DNA from: Prolixibacteraceae bacterium
GTDB lineage: Bacteria > Bacteroidota > Bacteroidia > Bacteroidales > Prolixibacteraceae
DNA length: 11,228 nucleotides
Reading direction: 5' to 3'
Assembly: GCA_007116765.1 (NCBI GenBank)
Contig: SKHV01000114.1
Location: 1-11,228, forward strand
Notes under the pieces: model-generated
The model's input: the letters and a program-made list of their open reading frames with translations, nothing else
What the model was told of the DNA's origin: nothing
The model's database searches: none
Translations under genes and position numbers: made by a program
In this document: in pieces, positions 6,198 to 11,228 of the stretch
Layout of the letters: each line of letters opens with the position of its first letter
Numbering within the stretch: position 1 is the stretch's first letter

Positions 6198-6917
6198 CTA
6201 TTGTTTTACAAACTTTTTTGTGTAAATATTTTTATCCCCATTAATAATATTTGCAACATACACACCTTTTGATAGAGATGAAATATCTACACTTAAGTTA
6301 TTCTGGATAATTTCTGTTCTCTTAAATACTGTCCTTCCCGAAATATCTTTCACATACAATTCGGCATTCGTAAAATCTAACTTGCCAAAATCTATATTAA
6401 GCTTTTCATTTGCCGGATTTGGATAAACAATAATATCACTGTAGGGCGCTATATAATCATTATTATGCACCGAGATTGCAGTTGATTTTCAAACAACAAT
6501 AATTTTAGATGAAGCCGCTTTTTTACCGTTCTTTTCACCAGCACAAATCAAAGTATATTGTCCGTTTTTCAAGCCATTAGGCAAACAGAATTCATTGCCA
6601 TGTGTGCCATAACTAGTATTATTACCTAAAAGTATCCACGAAACATTTTTATATGCATCTACGTTTGTTGTATACTTTTCATTATCCGAAGCATATTTAC
6701 TTCCTACAATAATCGGTGATTCTATCTGCTCTACAGAGCTGCTTTTTAACATAGGGTTACTTCCATCAACACTGGCTTTAAAGTTTGCCCCATTGCATAG
6801 TTTAAAGCCTGATTGTAATTTTATCGATGTTCCTGCTTCCATATTTACTGTTGTGCCCGGGTTAATAAAAAAGTCTTCAATATCTTGATGTTTGTCATTG
6901 CACTGTGCAAAGTCCAA
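6198..6917 (-). pseudogene. T9SS cargo protein with type A sorting domain (copy B), 5'-truncated, split by a TGA
   Basis: Two open segments, 6917-6489 and 6488-6198, lie in the same frame and are separated only by one TGA (6489-6491). Read through, they form one protein end. It runs CNDKHQDIEDFFINPGTTV, AGTSIKLQSGFKL and NGANFKASVDG, then an Ig-like segment (IIVGSKYASDNEKY to SSKIIVV), the stop, and a type A sorting domain (IIVYPNPANEKLNIDFGKL, ELYVKDISGRTVFKR, DISSLSKGVYVANI, KKFVKQ). That C-terminal domain directs proteins through the type IX system to the cell surface, and the TGA would remove it. The 5' end is lost: homology to copy A stops at 6901, where IS4-type transposase sequence begins, so signal peptide and catalytic or binding domains are missing. 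The short stretch upstream of 6901 has only a TTG as start. A single sequencing error at the TGA cannot be excluded. Confidence 0.8.
6742..6901. repeat. Duplicated 160-nt segment, copy B
   Basis: Partner of 5328-5487, about 86% identical, same orientation, 1.4 kb away. Both copies keep the reading frame, so most of the divergence arose while coding or soon after. The right edge coincides with the transposase junction. Confidence 0.85.
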
Positions 6918-7043
6918 ACCGTCGGTTTTGAGAAGCTGGCCAATGCTTTTGACAGCCAGGCTATGGCTGCCTCAAGTTTAAGGCGTATACAGCGTTTTAT
7001 AGCCCAATAAGCATTGGTCTCAGATTTGATTGCAAGGCTCATA
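6903..7043 (+). pseudogene. Fragment of an IS4-family transposase
   Basis: In one + strand frame the DNA reads LCKVQTVGFEKLANAFD, then AASSLRRIQRFIAQ, a TAA stop (7008-7010), and ALVSDLIARLI. From memory of the family this matches the N-terminal region of Bacteroidota IS4-type transposases (LCKVQTVxFxKLAxAF, SSLRRIQRF, DLIARLIFKLL). About 47 codons remain. The match begins right at the edge of the cargo gene homology (6901) and stops at 7043. The catalytic DDE residues are absent, so it is a dead remnant. No terminal inverted repeat or target duplication was found by eye. Confidence 0.65.
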
Positions 7044-7231
7044 AGATACTATTGCAAGGATTACAAACATTAAGTTAGTTGATGCTTGCCGCACCCCTCA
7101 AATCAGCAGTTTAACCGGTTAACCACTTCCCAATGCTCGGGACAGGCAGTTGCGTTGCGCTAAACGAGCAGGAGGAGCTTTTGACAAATTAATAAAATAG
7201 TGAATTGCCACAAGTAGCATCCCAAACACCA

Positions 7232-8863
7232 TCAATCTTCCCTAAAACTGGGGTACATAAAGTGGCTGGCCGGAACAAAGGTTTCCTTAATGGTGCGGAT
7301 TGATGTCCACCGCAGGAAGTTAAACACCGAACCGGCTTTATCGTCGGTACCCGAGCCGCGTGCGCCACCAAAGGGCTGCTGGCCAACCACGGCACCGGTG
7401 GGCTTATCGTTTATGTAGAAATTACCGGCGGCATGAGTTAGCCGTTTGGTAATTTTTTCGATGTTGTACCTGTTTTGAGAGATTACAGCCCCTGTTAGAG
7501 CATAAATCGAAGTATTGTCAAGTATATCGAGTGTTTCGTCCATTGCATTGTCGTCGTATTTGTACACGGTAACCACCGGACCGAATAGTTCTTCTTGCAT
7601 GGTCACATAATCGGGCTTTTGTGCCAATATTACAGTGGGCTCAATAAAGTAGCCCTTGCTTTTATCGCATTTACCACCATAAAGAACTTCGGCATCTTCA
7701 TCATCACGGGCACGGTCAATGTAGCTTTTTAGTTTATCGAACGATGGCTCGTCAATAACGGCATTCACAAAATTGGTAAAATCTTCGGGCGGCCCCATTT
7801 TCACCTCATCGAGCTGGGCTTTGGCTTTTGCCCAAAAGTCGCTCCATATGCTTTTAGGAACATATACCCTCGAAGCAGCCGAGCATTTTTGCCCCTGGTA
7901 CTCGAAAGCTCCACGCACAAATGCAGTGGCAAGCGCTGTAGTATCGGCAGTATTGTCGGCAAAAATGAAATCTTTACCGCCTGTTTCGCCCACTATGCGC
8001 GGATACGAGCGGTATTTGTAAATATTTTCGCCAATGGTTTTCCAAATACTTTGGAACACTCCGGTTGAGCCGGTAAAGTGTATCCCGGCAAATTCCCGGT
8101 GATTGAAAATCACATCGGCAGCAGCTGGTCCCGAAACAAACACCAGATTAATTACCCCGTCGGGCAAACCGGCTTCTTTGAATATTTCCATGATTACCGC
8201 GGCCGAGTAAACTGCGGTTTTCGATGGTTTCCACACGCACACGTTGCCCATCATGGCAGGAGCGGCGGGCAGGTTGCCGGCTATCGATGTAAAGTTGAAA
8301 GGCGTAAGAGCAAACACGAAACCTTCGAGAGGGCGAAATTCGTTGTAGTTCCACATTCCGGGAGCCGATTCGGGCTGCATTTTGTAAATGTCGGTCATGC
8401 ATTTTACCCCGAAACGGAAAAAGTCGGCCAGCTCACAGGCGGCATCAATCTCGGCCTGGAAAGCATTTTTCGACTGTCCGAGCATGGTTGCCGCGTTAAT
8501 TTTGTCGCGATAAGAACCGGCAAGCAAGTCGGCAGCTTTCAGGAATATTGAAGCGCGGTGCTGCCATTCCATGTTTTCCCATTTCTCTTTTGCGGCCAAA
8601 GCAGCATCGATGGCTTTCTCAACATGCGAAGCATCGCCTTGATAATAATGACCCAATGTGTGATTAATATCATGAGGTGGGAATATGCGAACTTTCTTTT
8701 CAGTTTTAACTGCCTTTCCTCCTATGCTCATAGGAATAAGCACCTCTTCGGAGCGCATTTTATCAATGGTCAGTTTTAACGATGCACGCTCAGGACTACC
8801 GGGTGCATACGTTTTGATGGGTTCGTTTTTGGCTATGGGTACATTGAAAAAACCTTTTGGCAT
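7232..8863 (-). CDS. pruA: 1-pyrroline-5-carboxylate dehydrogenase
   Basis: This 543-residue aldehyde dehydrogenase oxidises glutamate semialdehyde (from 1-pyrroline-5-carboxylate) to glutamate with NAD+, the second step of proline breakdown, in the cytoplasm. Visible signatures are TPFNF with Asn190 (oxyanion hole), WKPSKTA at 211-217 (cofactor binding), FTGST at 263-267, ETGGKD with Glu293 (general base), GQKCSAASR with the nucleophile Cys327, EELFGPVV at 424-431 and QQPFGGARGSGT at 495-506. The length and the N-terminal part (LTIDKMRSEEVLIPMSIGGK) fit the stand-alone ALDH4A1-type enzyme, not the PutA fusion. The ATG at 8863 gives the full family N-terminus. No proline dehydrogenase gene is next to it in the window. 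All key residues are present. Confidence 0.97.
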   Translation of the reverse strand: MPKGFFNVPIAKNEPIKTYAPGSPERASLKLTIDKMRSEEVLIPMSIGGKAVKTEKKVRIFPPHDINHTLGHYYQGDASHVEKAIDAALAAKEKWENMEWQHRASIFLKAADLLAGSYRDKINAATMLGQSKNAFQAEIDAACELADFFRFGVKCMTDIYKMQPESAPGMWNYNEFRPLEGFVFALTPFNFTSIAGNLPAAPAMMGNVCVWKPSKTAVYSAAVIMEIFKEAGLPDGVINLVFVSGPAAADVIFNHREFAGIHFTGSTGVFQSIWKTIGENIYKYRSYPRIVGETGGKDFIFADNTADTTALATAFVRGAFEYQGQKCSAASRVYVPKSIWSDFWAKAKAQLDEVKMGPPEDFTNFVNAVIDEPSFDKLKSYIDRARDDEDAEVLYGGKCDKSKGYFIEPTVILAQKPDYVTMQEELFGPVVTVYKYDDNAMDETLDILDNTSIYALTGAVISQNRYNIEKITKRLTHAAGNFYINDKPTGAVVGQQPFGGARGSGTDDKAGSVFNFLRWTSIRTIKETFVPASHFMYPSFRED

Positions 8864-8910
8864 AACGCTGAATTTTATCGGTTTCTAAATATTTTTGATT
8901 GTCTCACCTT

Positions 8911-8938
8911 CAAAATTACAACCTTATGTTTATTTAAA
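8911..8938 (-). promoter_or_regulatory. Putative pruA promoter
   Basis: On the - strand TAATTTTG (8918-8911) matches the Bacteroidota -7 element TAnnTTTG exactly. The -33 position has only TTTA (8938-8935) instead of TTTG and the spacing is slightly short. The predicted start would leave a leader of roughly 40 nt before the pruA ATG. Confidence 0.35.
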
Positions 8939-8974
8939 CACTAATAAAAGTCAGAGAGCTTGGTCATAAACAAG

Positions 8975-9009
8975 CCAAAAGCCATCATCCAAAAGCCATT
9001 AGCCAAAAA
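8975..9009. repeat. 14-nt tandem repeat, CCAAAAGCCATNAN
   Basis: CCAAAAGCCATCAT (8975-8988) is followed directly by CCAAAAGCCATTAG (8989-9002) and a partial third unit CCAAAAA. It lies between the divergent pruA and gldA promoters. Possible slippage-prone spacer; no function can be assigned. Confidence 0.5.
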
Positions 9010-9030
9010 TATTTCATTCAATTATATTAT

Positions 9031-9058
9031 TAAATTTGTTTACAAGTTATTAGATTTG
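9031..9058 (+). promoter_or_regulatory. Putative gldA promoter elements
   Basis: Two exact TAnnTTTG matches occur upstream of gldA: TAAATTTG (9031-9038) and TAGATTTG (9051-9058). The first gives a leader of about 15-20 nt; the second would give an almost leaderless transcript. No good TTTG -33 box is visible for the first. The intergenic region of about 200 nt is shared with the divergent pruA gene. Confidence 0.35.
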
Positions 9059-9062
9059 TATC

Positions 9063-9971
9063 ATGTCGATCAAGGTTAAAGAAATAAGCAAAAATTACGG
9101 TAAGCAAGTAGCACTCGATAAAGTTAGTTTTGAAATTGAGTCGGGACAGGTAGTTGGTTTTTTAGGTCCTAACGGGGCAGGAAAATCAACCATGATGAAA
9201 ATACTTACCGGCTACTTACCTCCCGATGGCGGTGAGGCTTATGTTTGCGGCCAAAAGGTAGAAAGCGAGAAAACCGCTTTCCGTTCAAAAATTGGCTACC
9301 TGCCCGAGCACAACCCGCTTTATCCTGAAATGTATATTCGTGAATATTTGCGACTTGTGGCAGGCTTCTACAAACTTAAAAACAAAAAACAAAGGGTTGA
9401 AGAAGTGGTGGAAATGACCGGACTCGTTCCCGAGGTTTCAAAAAAAATAGGAGCTTTGTCGAAGGGTTATCGGCAACGCGTAGGACTTGCACAGGCACTC
9501 ATACACGACCCCGAAGTGCTCATTCTCGATGAACCCACATCGGGGCTCGACCCCAACCAGCTCGACGAAATCCGCAACCTGATTACACACATCAGCACCA
9601 ACAAAACAGTAATGCTTTCCACCCATATTATGCAGGAAGTTGAAGCAATTTGCAACCGCGTTATCATTATTCACAACGGCAAACTGGTAGCCGATGGCAG
9701 CACATCCGATATAAAGAAAATGTCGAAAGGGGCAGGACAACAAGTGCTGATACAGTTCAGCCATAAAATAAAACCGGAAGAAATTTCAGCACTACCTTTT
9801 GTGGCTTCGGTAAGCGAAATTGAAGCAGAACAGTTCCTTGTTGCCTCTTCGGTCGATGACGATATACGCCCACTGCTCTTTAAAGTGGCTGTTGAAAACA
9901 ACTGGACTCTGCTTACCCTATCGGAACAAATGCGGAGCGTGGAAAACATTTTCAGGGAACTAACCACCTAA
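9063..9971 (+). CDS. gldA: GldA-like ABC transporter ATP-binding protein
   Basis: This 302-residue cytoplasmic ATPase energises an ABC-2 type exporter. It has Walker A GPNGAGKST (35-43), signature LSKGYRQR (132-139), Walker B VLILDEP (152-158), D-loop SGLD (160-163) and the switch His188 (STHIM). The usual Q-loop glutamine is replaced by Glu82 in YLPEHNPLYPEM, a feature I associate with GldA. The C-terminal 90 residues (about 215-302) are the accessory extension of this subfamily. In gliding Flavobacteria GldA works with the membrane proteins GldF and GldG; many non-gliding Bacteroidota keep a homologue. Here no permease gene follows; a glycosyltransferase gene starts 4 nt downstream instead, so the membrane partner must be encoded elsewhere. 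A general ABC-2 exporter ATPase is the alternative. Confidence 0.88.
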   Translation: MSIKVKEISKNYGKQVALDKVSFEIESGQVVGFLGPNGAGKSTMMKILTGYLPPDGGEAYVCGQKVESEKTAFRSKIGYLPEHNPLYPEMYIREYLRLVAGFYKLKNKKQRVEEVVEMTGLVPEVSKKIGALSKGYRQRVGLAQALIHDPEVLILDEPTSGLDPNQLDEIRNLITHISTNKTVMLSTHIMQEVEAICNRVIIIHNGKLVADGSTSDIKKMSKGAGQQVLIQFSHKIKPEEISALPFVASVSEIEAEQFLVASSVDDDIRPLLFKVAVENNWTLLTLSEQMRSVENIFRELTT

Positions 9972-9975
9972 ACAC

Positions 9976-10983
9976 ATGAAAAACAGCATCCCCAAAGTAT
10001 CGGTTGTTTTGCCCTTCTTCAATGCTGAAGAAACGTTGGAGCTTGCTGTTCACAGCATTTTGGATCAAACATTTTCCGATTTTGAACTCATACTGGTCAA
10101 CAATAATTCTAACGACAAAAGCCGCGACATAGCATGGCTTTTGGCAAGCCAAGACGAACGCATACTATTAATTGAAGAAAAACAGCAGGGAGTTTGCCAT
10201 GCCGCCAATGCAGGAAACAAAATTGCCCGCGGACGATACATTGCCCGTATGGATGCCGATGATGTTTCGCTGCCCCTCCGCCTCGAGAAACAAGTGCAAC
10301 TGCTCGACAATAAGCCTGAAATTGGAGTAGCATCGTGCCTGGTGAAACACGTGGGTCACCACAACAATACCAGCGGATTAGAAAATTTTGTTGATTGGGC
10401 AAACAGCCTATTAACACCCGAAAATATTGAGGTAAACCGTTTTATCGAAATGCCGCTTATTAATCCTACTACCATGTTCCGCAGCGAGTTGCTAGACAAA
10501 TTCAGCGGCTTCATTCACGGCGATTTCCCCGAGGACTATGAGCTTTGGTTGCGCTGGATGGACAAGGGTGTGAAAATAGAAAAAGTACCCGAAGTGCTTT
10601 TCCATTGGTTCGATTCCGAAACCCGACTTACACGTACCGACCCGCGCTACAGCACCGATGCCTTTTACCATATTAAGACTCGTTACCTTTCGAAATGGCT
10701 GGCCGGGAACGACCATCCTTATGTTTGGGTGTGGGGCGCCGGACGTGTTACCCGAAAACGAGTCGATATGTTGCAGGAACTGGGTATTTGGGTGGAAGGT
10801 TATATCGATGTGAAAGAGCGCTACTTCGACGATATTTGCTGTATTTCGTACAAAGATTTCAACTGGGAGGCCCCATCGTTTATCCTTTCATACGTTGCAA
10901 ACCGTGGTGCCCGCGACCAAATACGTGAATTCCTCGTTTCAAAAGGAAAAACCGAAGGCAAGGATTTTTTGCTGGTGGCATAG
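9976..10983 (+). CDS. Family 2 glycosyltransferase with a C-terminal nucleotide-binding-like domain
   Basis: This 335-residue protein has a GT-A fold catalytic domain at its N-terminus: VSVVLPFFNAEETL (8-21), ELILVNNNSNDKS (37-49), the metal-binding DADD (93-96) after RGRYIAR, and the acceptor-side PEDYELWLR (185-193). It probably transfers a sugar from a nucleotide donor to a surface polysaccharide or glycolipid on the cytoplasmic face of the inner membrane. No membrane segment is visible. After about residue 245 comes a second part with WVWGAGRVTRKR (251-262) and GYIDVKE (275-281), which looks like the Gly-rich start of a Rossmann-type domain. It starts 4 nt after the gldA stop and is probably co-transcribed with it. 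No terminator is evident after it. Donor and acceptor cannot be told from sequence. Confidence 0.88.
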   Translation: MKNSIPKVSVVLPFFNAEETLELAVHSILDQTFSDFELILVNNNSNDKSRDIAWLLASQDERILLIEEKQQGVCHAANAGNKIARGRYIARMDADDVSLPLRLEKQVQLLDNKPEIGVASCLVKHVGHHNNTSGLENFVDWANSLLTPENIEVNRFIEMPLINPTTMFRSELLDKFSGFIHGDFPEDYELWLRWMDKGVKIEKVPEVLFHWFDSETRLTRTDPRYSTDAFYHIKTRYLSKWLAGNDHPYVWVWGAGRVTRKRVDMLQELGIWVEGYIDVKERYFDDICCISYKDFNWEAPSFILSYVANRGARDQIREFLVSKGKTEGKDFLLVA

Positions 10984-11017
10984 AATTTAAAAACCATCTT
11001 TCTGTACTGAAATTTAA

Positions 11018-11052
11018 TGTACGTGTAGATATTTGTACGGATAATTTACGTA
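11018..11052 (+). promoter_or_regulatory. Repeated TACG motifs upstream of the antitoxin gene
   Basis: TGTACG occurs at 11018-11023 and 11034-11039, and TTACGTA at 11046-11052, all within 35 nt and ending 21 nt before the antitoxin start. Ribbon-helix-helix antitoxins usually repress their own promoter through short repeated operators, so this could be the operator. Evidence is pattern and position only. Confidence 0.3.
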
Positions 11053-11073
11053 TTATTGTTAAAAATATATGCT

Positions 11074-11228
11074 ATGGCTACAATAACTAAAGAACAAGCG
11101 AGATTTGATGCACGACTTCCAAAAGAACAAAAACAATTCTTTGAGAAAGCGGCATATCTGGGTGGTTACAGAAACTTGACCGACTTCATTTTTCATACGG
11201 CTCAGGAAAAGGCAAAAGAAATAATCGA
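11074..11228 (+). CDS. DUF1778 (TacA-like) antitoxin, 5' part only
   Basis: The first 51 codons are present and the gene runs off the window end. MATITKEQARFDARLPKEQK begins with a short strand (RFDARL) and continues FFEKAAYLGGYRNLTDFIFH, the ribbon-helix-helix arrangement of DUF1778 proteins (usually about 90 residues). In type II toxin-antitoxin systems of this kind the antitoxin binds DNA and neutralises a GNAT acetyltransferase toxin that modifies charged tRNA; the toxin gene normally follows directly, so it is expected just beyond this window. The ATG at 11074 is the natural start, 90 nt after the glycosyltransferase stop, with its own upstream repeats. Confidence 0.75.
   Translation, partial: MATITKEQARFDARLPKEQKQFFEKAAYLGGYRNLTDFIFHTAQEKAKEII

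Noticed and set aside
7111..7122. TTAACCGGTTAA perfect palindrome
   Set aside because: A single 12-bp palindrome in a short intergenic spacer with no second copy or neighbouring regulator; too little to assign a role.
7773..8551. + strand ORFs of 82 and 157 codons opposite pruA
   Set aside because: They are antisense shadows of a fully conserved enzyme gene.
8975..9009. CRISPR-like repeat
   Set aside because: The 14-nt units are directly adjacent with no spacers; it is a simple tandem repeat.
1..11228. tRNA or rRNA genes
   Set aside because: No cloverleaf with TTCNANNC arm or conserved rRNA segment was seen by eye on either strand.

Overview
The window looks like chromosomal DNA of a Bacteroidota bacterium, probably class Bacteroidia; an affinity to Marinilabiliales/Prolixibacteraceae is only a guess. 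The signs are an outer-membrane beta-barrel protein with a carboxypeptidase-like N-terminal domain, a type IX secretion (T9SS) type A sorting domain, a lipoprotein with an S-D-D signal after its lipobox cysteine, a GldA-type ATPase, TAnnTTTG promoter elements, and weak Shine-Dalgarno sequences.

Layout, left to right. (1) 1-2568: three CGTCACAAA-type repeats in front of a + strand gene for a TonB-receptor-like barrel protein. (2) 2569-4596: about 2 kb with no intact gene. It begins with a cluster of GTTATTAAC-like motifs and continues with many small hairpins. On the + strand it reaches a run of three hairpins, the last a strong 15-bp terminator at 3930-3970, and it ends with dispersed-repeat elements. 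The function is unknown; a decayed gene or a structured RNA are the main options. (3) 4597-7043: a scarred - strand cluster of exported proteins. It holds a T9SS cargo pseudogene (broken by one in-frame TGA and cut off at its 5' end by a fragment of IS4-family transposase), an intrinsic terminator, a small lipoprotein, a second partial copy of the cargo gene's repeat domain, and a short secreted protein that resembles the N-terminal domain of lysyl-endopeptidase-like proteases but has no protease domain. A 38-nt hairpin repeat occurs at the edge of two of these segments. (4) 7232-8863: an intact - strand pruA (1-pyrroline-5-carboxylate dehydrogenase, proline catabolism). (5) 9063-10983: a + strand pair, gldA and a family 2 glycosyltransferase 4 nt downstream. 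(6) 11074-end: the first 51 codons of a DUF1778 (TacA-like) antitoxin; its toxin would lie beyond the window.

The conserved genes (pruA, gldA, glycosyltransferase) are intact and ordinary. The left half is an accessory region shaped by duplication, insertion and decay. The most useful observations are the broken and duplicated T9SS cargo, the protease prodomain without a protease, and the gene-free block with a structured, terminator-bearing 3' end. I did not find a clearly new defence or enzymatic system.
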